This document shows positions 24,423 to 34,031 of a stretch of DNA of 64,000 nt, one piece after another; positions within the stretch are counted from its first letter, which is position 1, and each line of letters begins with the position of its first letter. The stretch covers positions 372,001 to 436,000 of the forward strand of contig OY770026.1 in the NCBI GenBank assembly GCA_963669455.1, written 5' to 3'. Source of the stretch: JAWKWH01 sp963669455 (GTDB lineage Bacteria; Pseudomonadota; Alphaproteobacteria; Rhizobiales; Rhizobiaceae). Below the pieces are notes generated by a model, which made no database searches, was not told where the DNA came from, and was given only the letters and a program-made list of their open reading frames with translations. A program made the translations under genes and the position numbers.

Positions 24423-25268
24423 TCAGCGTTGGCGATCCGTTCCTTTCATGAACTGATCGAAAATCACTTCCATTCCACGCCGGTAATTGTCTTGTGTCTT
24501 TCGGCTGGTTTCGAACATCTGACCGAACAGCTCCTCATGCGGGGTTTTTTGTGCCGGCCCTGTTGAGCGTTCTTCGTCGCGCGATTGACGCGCCGTCTCG
24601 TTAAAATGGCTACCGTCACGCCGCTTTTCACCCGGACTAACACCCATTTGGCCGGACAGCATGTTTTCAAACATCCGCCCAAATGGATTGTCGAAGGGAT
24701 CGGGCGTTTTTGCCCCGGAACTTGGACTATGGTCCGTATGCGAGCCAAAACCACCCATTGCCTGGCCCTGACGCATCATCTGCTCGATCATCTCACCAAA
24801 GATGTTTCCGCCTGTGCCAAACCCGCCGGAGGCGGCGGAGTTCATTTTTCCGGTTGATTGCTGGAACAATCCGCCCATCAGCATTGAAGCGAGAGCGGGC
24901 AGCATCTGCTTTAAGATGTCCTGGCCGATTCCGGTCGCGCGTGCTGCATGATCGGTCACCGCTCGGCTCACCTCCTTCGATCCGAACAAGAACCCCAAAA
25001 TGTCGTTTCCATCGGAAACCCCGCTTTGCGAAAAGGCTTTCGACATATCTTCCATGTATTTTGCGTGATCGCCACCGGCAAGCGCCTGCAGAAACTGTGT
25101 CATTCCTTCAGGCGTCGTGGCGGAACGTTTTAAGCCCTGACTGAAAGCGGGAAGCAATGCCTCCATTGCCGCAACTGTCTGATCGCGCGTCAGATCGAAC
25201 TGGCGCGAAACCATGCCGATTGCAGCTCCGTTTTGGGCCTTGAGCAACATGTCATCAAGCGGCATCAT
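24423..25268 (-). CDS. DUF937 domain protein
   Basis: In this 281-residue protein, residues about 1-140 carry a YidB/DUF937-like helical domain (LTRDQTVAAMEALLPAFSQGLKRS, ILGFLFGSKEVSRAVTDHAARATGIGQDILKQMLPALASMLMGGLF). The remainder is low-complexity Gly/Ser/Asp-rich sequence and a short terminal helix. AAGGAG lies nine bases before the double ATG. The family function is unknown, although members are common and often envelope-linked. It is convergent with the receiver-like gene and lies upstream of nothing obviously related. Confidence 0.75.
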   Translation of the reverse strand: MMPLDDMLLKAQNGAAIGMVSRQFDLTRDQTVAAMEALLPAFSQGLKRSATTPEGMTQFLQALAGGDHAKYMEDMSKAFSQSGVSDGNDILGFLFGSKEVSRAVTDHAARATGIGQDILKQMLPALASMLMGGLFQQSTGKMNSAASGGFGTGGNIFGEMIEQMMRQGQAMGGFGSHTDHSPSSGAKTPDPFDNPFGRMFENMLSGQMGVSPGEKRRDGSHFNETARQSRDEERSTGPAQKTPHEELFGQMFETSRKTQDNYRRGMEVIFDQFMKGTDRQR

Positions 25269-25335
25269 CGCAGCATTCTCCTTGGAGCGTGTCCGGGCTA
25301 CCGACTATAACGCGGAATAACGGCGGTGGAACAGG

Positions 25336-26709
25336 TTAATAGGCGTGTTCGAGAAATGCCGGCTCGATAGAACCGTCCCAACGGGTCTGGTAAGCCTTGA
25401 TCATCTCCTCGGCGCTGGTGGTGCCCCGGGCGACGATTTCCTCCAGCGGGCTTAAAAAATCGGTTTCATCAAAGCCTTCGGCGTTGAGCCGCGCCCTGTT
25501 TTTCAAACCCTGCCGCGACAGGGCAAGCACCTCGCGGGCAATCCGGCCAAGCTCTTGTCCGCATATCCTGGCATTTAAACCCTTGGCGGGGACCGTGTCG
25601 CGCAAGCTCAAAACATCCTGATAGGTCCAGTCCCTGGTCAATGCTTCGGCACCGTCCAGCGCTTCGTCATCATAAAGAAGACCCACCCAAAACGCCGGCA
25701 ATGCGCAAATGCGCCGCCAGGGGCCGCCATCGGCGCCGCGCATTTCCAAAAACCGTTTCAAGCGCACATCCGGAAACAGGGTCGACAGATGGTTGGTCCA
25801 ATCGCCCATTGTCGGCATGCCGTCTTGAAGCTCGTCTTTCAAAGCGCCATCCATGAACTGGCGGAACGTCACATGGGTAACGTCAAAATAGCGGCCCTCG
25901 CGCAGAACAAAATACATCGGCACATCAAGCGCCCACTCCACATAGTCTGCGTAGCCGTAGTCCTCTGCAAAGGCGAATGGCAGCAATCCGGAGCGCTGAT
26001 TGTCGGTATCGCGCCAGATATTACCGCGCCATGACAGAAGGCCATTCGGTTTGCCCTCGGTGAAGGGCGAATTGGCGAACAGCGCCGTCGCCAAAGGCTG
26101 CAGCTTCAAGGAAACCTGCATCTTGCGCCGCATGTCTGCTTCGCTGGAAAAATCGAGGTTTACCTGGATCGTACAGGTGCGGTACATCATATCGAGGCCT
26201 TCCCTGCCAACCTTGGGCATATAGGCCGTCATGATGTCATAGCGGGATTTTGGCATACGCGGCGCCTCGGCAAGCGTCCATTTCGGACTAGCGCCCAGGC
26301 CAAGAAAGCCGATACCCAAAGGTGCTGCGACTTCGCGCAATTGAGCCAGGTGGGCATTGCCCTCGCGGCAGGTCTGATGGATGTTTTCCAGTGGCGCGCC
26401 GGACAGCTCGAACTGACCGCCCGGCTCCAGCGAGATCGCACCTCGTCCTGTCGGTTCGACAAGGCCGATAATATGGTCGGCATCCATGATCGGATCCCAA
26501 CCGAGTTTTTGCTGCATCTGTTCCAGGATCACGCGGATTCCCTTGTCGCCGCCATAGGGAACTGGCCGGTTGCCATCAATATAGAAGAGAAATTTTTCGT
26601 GTTCGGTGCCGATACGCCAATTAGCTTTCGGCTTCTCGCCGGCCGCGATGTCCTCGATTAGCTGGTTTATCGATTCAACCGGCCGGGTGTCCATTGTGTC
26701 GCGCGCCAT
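25336..26709 (-). CDS. gshA: Glutamate-cysteine ligase (plant/alphaproteobacterial GCS2 type)
   Basis: GshA joins glutamate and cysteine, the first step of glutathione synthesis. From the ATG at 26709 (GAGGGGG seven bases upstream) the protein has 457 residues, the usual length in rhizobia. IGTEHEKFLF near residue 32, EPGGQFELSGAPL near 100 and YRTCTIQVNLDF are active-site segments. Longer in-frame starts to 26772 were rejected. It follows rsmE by 95 bases on the same strand, the arrangement seen in many Hyphomicrobiales. Confidence 0.95.
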   Translation of the reverse strand: MARDTMDTRPVESINQLIEDIAAGEKPKANWRIGTEHEKFLFYIDGNRPVPYGGDKGIRVILEQMQQKLGWDPIMDADHIIGLVEPTGRGAISLEPGGQFELSGAPLENIHQTCREGNAHLAQLREVAAPLGIGFLGLGASPKWTLAEAPRMPKSRYDIMTAYMPKVGREGLDMMYRTCTIQVNLDFSSEADMRRKMQVSLKLQPLATALFANSPFTEGKPNGLLSWRGNIWRDTDNQRSGLLPFAFAEDYGYADYVEWALDVPMYFVLREGRYFDVTHVTFRQFMDGALKDELQDGMPTMGDWTNHLSTLFPDVRLKRFLEMRGADGGPWRRICALPAFWVGLLYDDEALDGAEALTRDWTYQDVLSLRDTVPAKGLNARICGQELGRIAREVLALSRQGLKNRARLNAEGFDETDFLSPLEEIVARGTTSAEEMIKAYQTRWDGSIEPAFLEHAY

Positions 26710-26804
26710 GAATAGCCCCCTCGCCATCAATCCGGCCGGTTTTTCTTTGCGCGTTGATGGACAATGATGCAATGAGGATCAAGCAAAAATTCCTGTTTGC
26801 CCGA

Positions 26805-27554
26805 TCAACGTTTTTTGTCTTGCCAATCACCAAGGGTCGCCTGAACAACCGTCATAGCCGCAACGGCGGCGGTGTCGGCGCGTAGGATCCGCGGTCCAAG
26901 CGGTATCGCCGTAACAAAGGGCAGTGCTTTTAGTTGCAGCCGTTCATCGTCTGAAAACCCTCCTTCGGGGCCGATCAGAATGCCAAGCCGACGCTGTTCC
27001 ATCGCCGCAAGCTTCTGCAATGGATTGTCGGTATCGGCTGCCTCATCGCAAAATATCAGGTGCCGCTGGGCGTCCCAGCCTCTCAAAAGTGCGTCAAAAC
27101 GCAGCGGTTCACGGTATTCGGGTACCGCCAGGACACCGCACTGTTCTGCCGCCTCAATGATGTTGGCGGCCATGCGTTTGTTTCCCATCTTTGTCAGCTG
27201 GGTGTGATGCGTGATGACCGGCTGAATGATGCCGGCGCCCATTTCGACTGCTTTTTGCACCAGATAATCGAGCCGGCCGGTTTTGAGCGGCGCAAAGCAG
27301 AACAGAAGGCCGGACTGTTCCGGCTGCGGCCGTTCGCGCTCGCCGATGACAAGCGAGGCCTTTTTGCGCCCGTGCAGCCTCACCGTTGCCCGCCACTCGC
27401 CGTCGCGGCCGTTGAAGACCAGTATCTCAGACCCCTGGCGAAGCCGGAGAACGCTTACCAGGTAGTGGCTCTGTTGCGGCGCCGGGTCGATCGAACCGCC
27501 TTCAGCCAGCGGCAGGTCGCAATACAGTCTTTGTAGCTTGTAATTCGCGCGCAT
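26805..27554 (-). CDS. rsmE: 16S rRNA m3U1498 methyltransferase
   Basis: RsmE methylates U1498 of 16S rRNA in the 30S subunit using S-adenosylmethionine. The 249-residue product has the SPOUT-fold signatures LIGPEGGFSDDE and PLGPRILRADTAAVAAM at its C-terminus and a PUA-like N-terminal domain containing HYLVSVLRLRQGSEILVFNGRDGEW. The length is normal. It lies upstream of gshA and 39 bases downstream of an unknown gene, in one likely operon. Confidence 0.96.
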   Translation of the reverse strand: MRANYKLQRLYCDLPLAEGGSIDPAPQQSHYLVSVLRLRQGSEILVFNGRDGEWRATVRLHGRKKASLVIGERERPQPEQSGLLFCFAPLKTGRLDYLVQKAVEMGAGIIQPVITHHTQLTKMGNKRMAANIIEAAEQCGVLAVPEYREPLRFDALLRGWDAQRHLIFCDEAADTDNPLQKLAAMEQRRLGILIGPEGGFSDDERLQLKALPFVTAIPLGPRILRADTAAVAAMTVVQATLGDWQDKKR

Positions 27555-27593
27555 GGGTCTTCATCGGTCATGGCATGCCCGATGGTCAAGGTC

Positions 27594-28244
27594 TCAAACC
27601 GGGGCCACGCTGCTTGGATGCCAAACCGGCCGGTAACCGTCTGCCAATATTGCGCATGTGGTGGCAGGGGTAAGCCGCTTAATCTGGCGTGCACCGGTGG
27701 TCTGGAGGTCTATCGGGTGTCCATAGCCGGCAAAGGACCACGGCAATGCCTTGCCGTTTCGCATCGCTAGGGGATGGCCATCAACCGTAATCATGGCGCC
27801 GTCGGGCAGAGTTGATGCCTGTTTTGGCGTGATTGCCTCAGGATTTGCACCAGCCGCCAGCCGCTCGGAATGCAACCTGATGTCGATATCGGGCGCGCGC
27901 ACCTTTATCAACGCGTTTGTTCTGGCAAACCGGCCGGCAAACTCGACGGCTCGCGCCCGGCTGCAATAAAAGCAGGGCCGATGGCCGGCCGCTAGTGCGG
28001 TAACCTCGTCGAGGAAGAACAGCTCGGTCCACGAGCCATTACCGTTTTTGCCCGGCCCCATAAGCTGGCGGCGGCGGCCACGAAAGTCGCAAACACATAT
28101 GATCCAGGCCCTGGTGGTCCAGCGGCGCGTGAGCAGGCGCCTTGTCGCCGGGTCATGAATGACCCCGCGATTGCCGGTCAGTAATCCGCGATCGGCAACG
28201 GCTTTTATAGCACCAAATGGATCGACACGATTTTGCAGGGGCAT
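27594..28244 (-). CDS. Conserved hypothetical protein with HRPCFYCSR motif
   Basis: I do not recognise a characterised family. The 216-residue protein is rich in Arg and Trp and has no signal peptide or membrane helix. GHRPCFYCSRARAVEFAGRF near residue 87 resembles the zinc-binding CxxC segment of Ada-like proteins. Other conserved-looking blocks are LLTRRWTTRAWIICVCDFRGRRRQ and ITVDGHPLAMRNGKALPWSFAGYG. It is the first gene of the rsmE-gshA unit. A metal-binding or nucleic-acid role would be a guess. Confidence 0.6.
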   Translation of the reverse strand: MPLQNRVDPFGAIKAVADRGLLTGNRGVIHDPATRRLLTRRWTTRAWIICVCDFRGRRRQLMGPGKNGNGSWTELFFLDEVTALAAGHRPCFYCSRARAVEFAGRFARTNALIKVRAPDIDIRLHSERLAAGANPEAITPKQASTLPDGAMITVDGHPLAMRNGKALPWSFAGYGHPIDLQTTGARQIKRLTPATTCAILADGYRPVWHPSSVAPV

Positions 28245-28321
28245 AATGTTGTCATAACAGAGATTTGTACTGGATTCACCTGAGACTCACGTGTAGGTCA
28301 CGCCAATCGGCTTAGGTCCTG

Positions 28322-28393
28322 GTGGTTCTTATGATTCCAACATTTGCTGATGAGCGTGCGGCAAGTGGGATGCAAATGTTGGAATCGAACCAC
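28322..28393. repeat. Long near-perfect palindrome
   Basis: A perfect 15-bp stem (28333-28347 with 28372-28386) is extended by GTGGTTC/GAACCAC (28322-28328 with 28387-28393) across a 4-base bulge, giving 22 paired bases around a 24-base loop. The rest of the gene-free stretch 28245-28546 shows no other clear structure. No T-run adjoins either side. Confidence 0.6.
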
Positions 28394-28546
28394 TGGCAGA
28401 ACGTTATGTGCGGCAGGACACAGATCGGACCCCGACATTCCCGGTAAAAAGCCGGACAACAGATAGATAATCGTCGAGCAAAGGTGTTCGGATAACCGAA
28501 CGGTAACCATAGCTGTGGCAAAAGACATAAAGAGTGAAACGAGAAA

Positions 28547-28687
28547 ATGACGCCCGTGAAAGCTATCCTCCTTACCTTATTCATGTTGTCGGCAATCGGA
28601 TTGTGGGGCTTTGGCATTTATTCCGCCGATGCCGGCACACAGCACGCCGTTGTCGATGGCTATGGTGTGATCGCATCTCGCGATTAA
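28547..28687 (+). CDS. Small single-pass membrane or secreted protein candidate
   Basis: A 46-codon frame begins ATG (28547) after a purine-rich AAACGAGAAA. It encodes MTPVKAILLTLFMLSAIGLW, a basic start followed by a hydrophobic helix of about 18 residues, then a short polar tail ending VIASRD. No homologue is recognised. A signal-anchored small protein is the most likely reading. It lies 124 bases before lldD on the same strand. Support is the coding-like composition and topology only. Confidence 0.45.
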   Translation: MTPVKAILLTLFMLSAIGLWGFGIYSADAGTQHAVVDGYGVIASRD

Positions 28688-28811
28688 ACCTGTAATAAAC
28701 GCATGTCAGTTGGAGCGTTTCCACTGAATATTCCAACCAGCCCCCTGCCCGCTTGGCCTGTGCGCACATGTCGGCTATAGCCGTTGGATAAAATTCCACG
28801 GGAAACCAACC

Positions 28812-29951
28812 ATGGCCGTCGTTACCGACATTCACGACCTGCAGGACCTGGCACGGCGGCGCGTGCCGAAAATGTTCTATGACTATGCTGATTCAGGGTC
28901 GTGGTCGGAGGGAACCTATCGCAACAATGAGGCCGCGTTTGGCGATTATCGTCTGCGCCAGCGGGTCGCCGTCAATATCGACAAGCGATCGCTTGCGACC
29001 AGCATGATCGGACAGGATGTGTCGATGCCCGTGGCGCTTGCCCCGGTGGGGCTCACGGGCATGCAGCACGCCAATGGCGAGATACTGGCAGCGCGGGCGG
29101 CGGCCAAATTCGGTGTTCCATTCACACTTTCCACCATGAGCATTTGTTCTATCGAGGACGTCGCCGAGGCCACCCGCGTGCCGTTCTGGTACCAGCTCTA
29201 TGTCATGCGCGACCGTGGTTTCGTGGAAGACATGATTGCGCGCGCCAAGGCTGCCCGGTGCTCGGCCCTGGTCTTGACCCTCGATTTGCAGGTTCTAGGC
29301 CAGCGCCACAAGGATGTGAAAAACGGGCTGACTGCACCACCAAAGCCAAAGCCTTCGGTGTTGCTTGACCTGTTGTTCAAGCCGCGCTGGTGTTTTGAGA
29401 TGCTTGGCGCCAAGCGGCGCACCTTCGGCAATATTGTCGGCCACGCCAAAGGCGTCGACAACATGTCGTCGCTGTCGGAATGGACCCATGAGCAATTCGA
29501 CCCGCAACTGGACTGGAAATCGATCGAGTGGATCAAGGAGCGCTGGGACGGCCCACTGATTTTGAAGGGCATCAATGATGTCGAGGACGCAAAAATCGCA
29601 GCAAAAACCGGCGCGGATGCGATCATCGTATCAAACCATGGCGGCCGGCAGCTCGATGGGGCGGCTGCATCGATCGATGTTCTGGCAGCGATTGCCGATG
29701 CGGTAGGCGACAGAATTGAGGTTCATTTCGATAGCGGTATCAGAAGCGGGCAAGATGTGTTCAAGGCCATCGCGCTCGGCGCCAAATCCACCTATATCGG
29801 CCGCGCCTATATTTACGGACTCGGGGCCATGGGCGAAGATGGCGTGACAAAGACGCTGGAGATCATCCGCAACGAGCTCGACATCACAATGGGGCTTTGC
29901 GGCGAGACTGACATCAACAATGTGGGCCGGCACAATCTGTATGCCGGCTAA
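28812..29951 (+). CDS. lldD: FMN-dependent L-lactate dehydrogenase
   Basis: LldD oxidises L-lactate to pyruvate and passes electrons to quinone at the membrane. The 379-residue protein has the FMN-binding APVGLTGMQHANGE, the active-site histidine and arginine in SNHGGRQLDG (about residue 276) and the phosphate-binding FDSGIRSGQDVFKAIALGA. The length is normal for the alpha-hydroxy acid oxidase family. The GlcDEF genes downstream suggest a cluster for small hydroxy acid oxidation. Other 2-hydroxy acids cannot be excluded. Confidence 0.9.
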   Translation: MAVVTDIHDLQDLARRRVPKMFYDYADSGSWSEGTYRNNEAAFGDYRLRQRVAVNIDKRSLATSMIGQDVSMPVALAPVGLTGMQHANGEILAARAAAKFGVPFTLSTMSICSIEDVAEATRVPFWYQLYVMRDRGFVEDMIARAKAARCSALVLTLDLQVLGQRHKDVKNGLTAPPKPKPSVLLDLLFKPRWCFEMLGAKRRTFGNIVGHAKGVDNMSSLSEWTHEQFDPQLDWKSIEWIKERWDGPLILKGINDVEDAKIAAKTGADAIIVSNHGGRQLDGAAASIDVLAAIADAVGDRIEVHFDSGIRSGQDVFKAIALGAKSTYIGRAYIYGLGAMGEDGVTKTLEIIRNELDITMGLCGETDINNVGRHNLYAG

Positions 29952-29968
29952 AATGTAAAAGACCGACC

Positions 29969-31276
29969 GTGGCAAAGACGGAAAAACTGCGCAATGGAAC
30001 CGCTCAGAAGGGCGGCGTGCTGGGATTTGCAACCCATTCGGGACGTTCAGCTGCGCTGGGCGAGGTGCATTCACGGCCAAGCCCGCTGATCGAGGTTCCG
30101 CGCATACTGGTGCAGTTGTCTTTCATGACAGAGGCCGGTTCATCGGTTGATCATGCCGTTCTGGCCGATCTTTCGAGAAGGCTCGGCATCACACCACCAG
30201 ACAAGCAGGCACGCCATCACACGATGACGTGGGGCGACAACAGGCTTTTCTGGGAGCGGCATACGGAGTTCTCCACCTATCTGTGGGACGGGCCGCTTAG
30301 AGCCGCCGATAAGGATCCCATGCAGGGATCACCGTTCGGCAATGGGTTTTCCGTTCCAGGCGTCGTGATCGCCGGCGTCCGGCTGGAGCTTCGAAAGTGG
30401 ACCAAATCGGCTGAACGTCTGGTGTCGAAATTCGATGAAACAAGCTTGTGCTACTCGCTGGTCGAGGGCGGCAAGGCCGCGGTCATTACCGATTTTCGCC
30501 AGGATGGCGACGGGCTGACGCAGATCCTTGTGCTGGACAACGGACTGACACCGGCGCGCGCCGGCGCACTTGCCAAGCGGCTGATTGAAATCGAAACCTA
30601 CCGGACGCTGGCGCTTCTCGGCCTGCCGCTGGCGCAATCGCTTTCCCCCAGGATCCGGCGCATCGAAGACAGGCTGGCGGGTCTCACCAACGAAATGCGA
30701 ACCGCCGCCGACCGCGAAACACTGCTTGGCGAATTGACCGAACTTGCCGCCGAAATGGAGGCGGATGCCGCCGCCTCACTCTATCGTTTTGGCGCAAGCC
30801 GGGCCTATGACGGGCTGGTTGATGAGCGGCTCGGCGCGCTGGGAGAAGAGGCGGTCCCGGGCTTTGACACTTGGGCGGGTTTTCTTCAGCGGCGCGTTGC
30901 GCCGGCCATGCGCACCTGCCGTTCCATCGAGGAGCGGCAGGCCAATCTGTCGCAAAAGCTGTCTCGTGCGACAACCTTGTTGCGTACCAGGGTGGATGTG
31001 GAGGTGGAGCGGCAAAACCGCGACGTGCTGGCGTCGATGAACCGGCGCGGGCATTTGCAATTGCGCCTGCAGCAAACGGTCGAGGGCCTGTCGGTCGCCG
31101 CGGTCTCCTATTATGTGGTCGGGCTGATCGGCTATCTCGCCAAGGGAGCAACGCTATTTGGATTTGATCTTGCGCCTGAAACGGTGACCGCACTTTCGGT
31201 TCCGCTGGTCATCGCCGGCGTCTGGCTGATCGTGCGGCGGATCCGAAAGTCGCACAACGATAGGCAACAGAGTTGA
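29969..31276 (+). CDS. DUF3422 family membrane-associated protein
   Basis: The 435-residue protein matches DUF3422: GEVHSRPSPLIEVPRIL near residue 31, HHTMTWGDNRLFWERHTEFSTY near 82 and a coiled-coil region at about 220-370. Two C-terminal membrane helices (GLSVAAVSYYVVGLIGYLAKG and VTALSVPLVIAGVWLIV) follow. The function is unknown. It starts at a GTG 18 bases after the lldD stop, so it is probably co-transcribed with lldD and may help respiratory oxidation at the membrane, though that is only inferred from position. Confidence 0.85.
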   Translation: MAKTEKLRNGTAQKGGVLGFATHSGRSAALGEVHSRPSPLIEVPRILVQLSFMTEAGSSVDHAVLADLSRRLGITPPDKQARHHTMTWGDNRLFWERHTEFSTYLWDGPLRAADKDPMQGSPFGNGFSVPGVVIAGVRLELRKWTKSAERLVSKFDETSLCYSLVEGGKAAVITDFRQDGDGLTQILVLDNGLTPARAGALAKRLIEIETYRTLALLGLPLAQSLSPRIRRIEDRLAGLTNEMRTAADRETLLGELTELAAEMEADAAASLYRFGASRAYDGLVDERLGALGEEAVPGFDTWAGFLQRRVAPAMRTCRSIEERQANLSQKLSRATTLLRTRVDVEVERQNRDVLASMNRRGHLQLRLQQTVEGLSVAAVSYYVVGLIGYLAKGATLFGFDLAPETVTALSVPLVIAGVWLIVRRIRKSHNDRQQS

Positions 31277-31341
31277 CCGGTGTGTTTGCACCGGCTCGAT
31301 GCGGGCGATAAATTAGCATTGTCTATAGTCACGGGGCCGCC

Positions 31342-32790
31342 ATGAGCGATATTGCCTTTCTGGAACCTGATCCTGCGATCCTGGCGCGGCGGGGCGAAAT
31401 TGCCGATGAACTTTCGCGGCTGGTGCCGGCCGATTGCCTGATTACGGCGAAGCGCGAACTGATCCCGTTCGAAACCGACGGGTTTACCGCTTATCGCCGG
31501 GTTCCGCTGGCGGTTGTCCTGCCGGAAAACACCGGGCAACTGGTCAAGGTGATGCGCTATCTTGCGCATGAGAACATTCCGGTGGTGCCCCGTGGTGCCG
31601 GCACATCGCTTTCCGGTGGCGCCATTCCGCAGGAAGATGCGGTTGTTGTCGGTGTTACCAAAATGAGCCGCATTCTTGAGATCGACCTGCCGAACCGGAT
31701 CGCCCGGGTTCAAGCCGGTGTGACAAATCTTGCCATTTCCGAGGCGGTTGATGGTGACGGGTTTTTCTACGCACCCGATCCGTCGTCACAGCTCGCGTGC
31801 ACGATCGGCGGCAATATCGCGATGAATTCGGGCGGCGCCCATTGCCTTAAATATGGCGTGACCACCAATAATTTGCTCGGTGTCACGATGGTTCTTTATG
31901 ATGGAACGGTGGTCGAAATCGGCGGTGCAGCCCTTGATGCTCCCGGCTACGATCTGCTCGGGCTGGTATGCGGCTCGGAGGGTCAATTGGGTATTGTCAC
32001 CGAGGCAACGGTGCGGCTGATCGCAAAGCCCGCGGGTGCCCGGCCGGTGCTGTTCGGGTTCGACAAGGCGGAAGATGCAGGCGCCTGTGTTGCCGGCATC
32101 ATCGCCGCCGGCATCATTCCTGTCGCCATTGAATATATGGACAAGCCGGCCATTGAGATATGCGAAGCGTTTGCCGGCGCCGGCTATCCACTGGATGTGG
32201 AGGCATTGCTCATCGTTGAGGTGGAGGGGTCGGCCGGCGAGATGGACGCCATGTTGTCCCGCATTATCGTTATTGCCGAAAAGCACAATGTGAAAACTGT
32301 TCGCGAAAGCCAGACGGCAACCGAAGCGGCACTGATCTGGAAAGGCCGTAAATCGGCCTTTGGCGCTACCGGGCGGATCGCCGACTATATCTGCATGGAT
32401 GGCACCGTTCCGCTTGGTAAGCTCGCCTTTGTGCTGGCGGAAACCAGTAAGATCGTTGCCAGATACGGATTGCGGGTCGCCAATGTGTTCCATGCCGGTG
32501 ACGGCAATATGCATCCGCTGATCCTCTATAATGTCAATGACCCGGATGAGGCCCGGAAAGCCGAAGCCGCCGGCATGGATATTTTGAAGCTCTGTGTCGA
32601 TGCGGGTGGATGTCTGACTGGCGAGCATGGTGTGGGGATCGAAAAACGCGATTTGATGCGGCACCAGTTTTCCGATGCCGATCTTGATCAGCAACTGGCC
32701 GTCCGCGCCGCTTTTGATCCTGGCTGGCTGCTCAATCCCTCAAAAGTCTTTCCGCTGGACGGGCGCGATCCCGGCCGGGACGCCGCATGA
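31342..32790 (+). CDS. glcD: Glycolate oxidase subunit GlcD (FAD-linked)
   Basis: GlcD is the FAD-containing catalytic subunit that oxidises glycolate to glyoxylate. The 482-residue protein has the FAD_binding_4 segments PRGAGTSLSGGAIPQ near residue 90 and GGNIAMNSGGAHCLKYG near 155, then a C-terminal FAD-oxidase domain with FHAGDGNMHP and GEHGVGIEKRD. It overlaps glcE by four bases (ATGA). Glyoxylate formed here can enter the malate synthase step linked to the aceA pathway. Confidence 0.95.
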   Translation: MSDIAFLEPDPAILARRGEIADELSRLVPADCLITAKRELIPFETDGFTAYRRVPLAVVLPENTGQLVKVMRYLAHENIPVVPRGAGTSLSGGAIPQEDAVVVGVTKMSRILEIDLPNRIARVQAGVTNLAISEAVDGDGFFYAPDPSSQLACTIGGNIAMNSGGAHCLKYGVTTNNLLGVTMVLYDGTVVEIGGAALDAPGYDLLGLVCGSEGQLGIVTEATVRLIAKPAGARPVLFGFDKAEDAGACVAGIIAAGIIPVAIEYMDKPAIEICEAFAGAGYPLDVEALLIVEVEGSAGEMDAMLSRIIVIAEKHNVKTVRESQTATEAALIWKGRKSAFGATGRIADYICMDGTVPLGKLAFVLAETSKIVARYGLRVANVFHAGDGNMHPLILYNVNDPDEARKAEAAGMDILKLCVDAGGCLTGEHGVGIEKRDLMRHQFSDADLDQQLAVRAAFDPGWLLNPSKVFPLDGRDPGRDAA

Positions 32791-33977
32791 GTGCCGTTGC
32801 AAAACCAGCTACGGAAACGGAAGCCGCAGAAATTGTCCGCGCTGCAGCCGCCTCGGAGACGACTTTGTCCATCGAGGGGGGCGGGACGAAACAGGAGCTT
32901 GGCGGACCAATCGTCGCTGATCAGACTATTTCGTCGGCTAATTTATCCGGGATTATCAATTACGATCCCGCCGAAATGGTCTTTACCGCTTTTGCCGGAA
33001 CACCGCTTGGCGATATTGAAACTGAGCTGGCAAAGCATAATCAGCGGCTCGCCTTTGAACCGATTGATTATCGCCCATTATTGGCAGCCAATGGTAGTCC
33101 AACCATTGGTGCTGTGGCGGCGATCAACAATTCTGGCCCGCGGCGGTTCGTGTCGGGCGCAGCGCGCGACAGTTTGCTTGGCGTCCGCTTCATCAATGGC
33201 CGGGGTGACATCGTCAAAAATGGTGGCCGGGTGATGAAAAACGTCACCGGGCTCGATCTGGTCAAGCTGATGGCCGGGTCATGGGGCACGCTCGGGTTCA
33301 TGACAGAGGTGACATTCAAGGTTCTGCCCGTGCCTGAAACCGAGGCGACGCTTCTGCTTCGCGGTCTTGATGACGAACAGGCAACCAATGCGATGGCCCA
33401 CGCGATGGCAACATCGGCAGAGGTATCGGGGGCTGCGCATTTGCCCGAGACCGTGGCTGCGCAGGTGCTGGATGGTCAGGCGGCAACCGCATTCAGACTG
33501 GAGGGATTTGCCGATTCAGTGGCAAGCCGGATTAAACGGCTGACGGCGGTTTTTTCCGCTCCTGGGCTGGAAACCGTGACCGGGGATCGCTCAGCCGGCC
33601 TTTGGAAACAAATTCGCGATGCCGGTTTCTTTGCCGGAAAACCGTCGATTGTCTGGCGTATTTCCATGCAGCCGTCCGAAGCGCATAAATTTGTCATGGC
33701 GCTCAGGATGAACGCCGCCATCGATGCCAGTTACGATTGGCAGGGCGGACTGGTCTGGCTTTCTATCGAAGACGGTAATCCGCACGATGATTTGATACGA
33801 GCCGAGCTTTCACGCCATGGCGGCGGACATGCAATGCTGGTTAGAGCCGGCAGTGATATCAGGGCGCTGGTTCCGGTTTTCCAGCCGCAACCGGCCGGGC
33901 TGGCAGGCTTGTCGGAGCGGATTGGGAAAGCGTTTGATCCGCATGGTGTGTTCAACACCGGCCGAATGGTGATCTGA
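32787..33977 (+). CDS. glcE: Glycolate oxidase subunit GlcE (FAD-binding)
   Basis: The 396-residue GlcE is homologous to GlcD over the FAD_binding_4 domain (TLSIEGGGTKQELG near residue 27, NGSPTIGAVAAINNSGPRR near 105, GRVMKNVTGLDLVKLMAGSWGTLG). It lacks the long catalytic C-terminus, as in all GlcE proteins. It forms a complex with GlcD and GlcF. The start overlaps the glcD stop. Only four bases separate its stop from the ATG (33982) that should start glcF. Confidence 0.94.
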   Translation: MSAVAKPATETEAAEIVRAAAASETTLSIEGGGTKQELGGPIVADQTISSANLSGIINYDPAEMVFTAFAGTPLGDIETELAKHNQRLAFEPIDYRPLLAANGSPTIGAVAAINNSGPRRFVSGAARDSLLGVRFINGRGDIVKNGGRVMKNVTGLDLVKLMAGSWGTLGFMTEVTFKVLPVPETEATLLLRGLDDEQATNAMAHAMATSAEVSGAAHLPETVAAQVLDGQAATAFRLEGFADSVASRIKRLTAVFSAPGLETVTGDRSAGLWKQIRDAGFFAGKPSIVWRISMQPSEAHKFVMALRMNAAIDASYDWQGGLVWLSIEDGNPHDDLIRAELSRHGGGHAMLVRAGSDIRALVPVFQPQPAGLAGLSERIGKAFDPHGVFNTGRMVI

Positions 33978-34031
33978 TAGTATGCAGACCAATTTTTCCA
34001 TCATCAACTCGCCGATCCGGCCACCGCGGAA

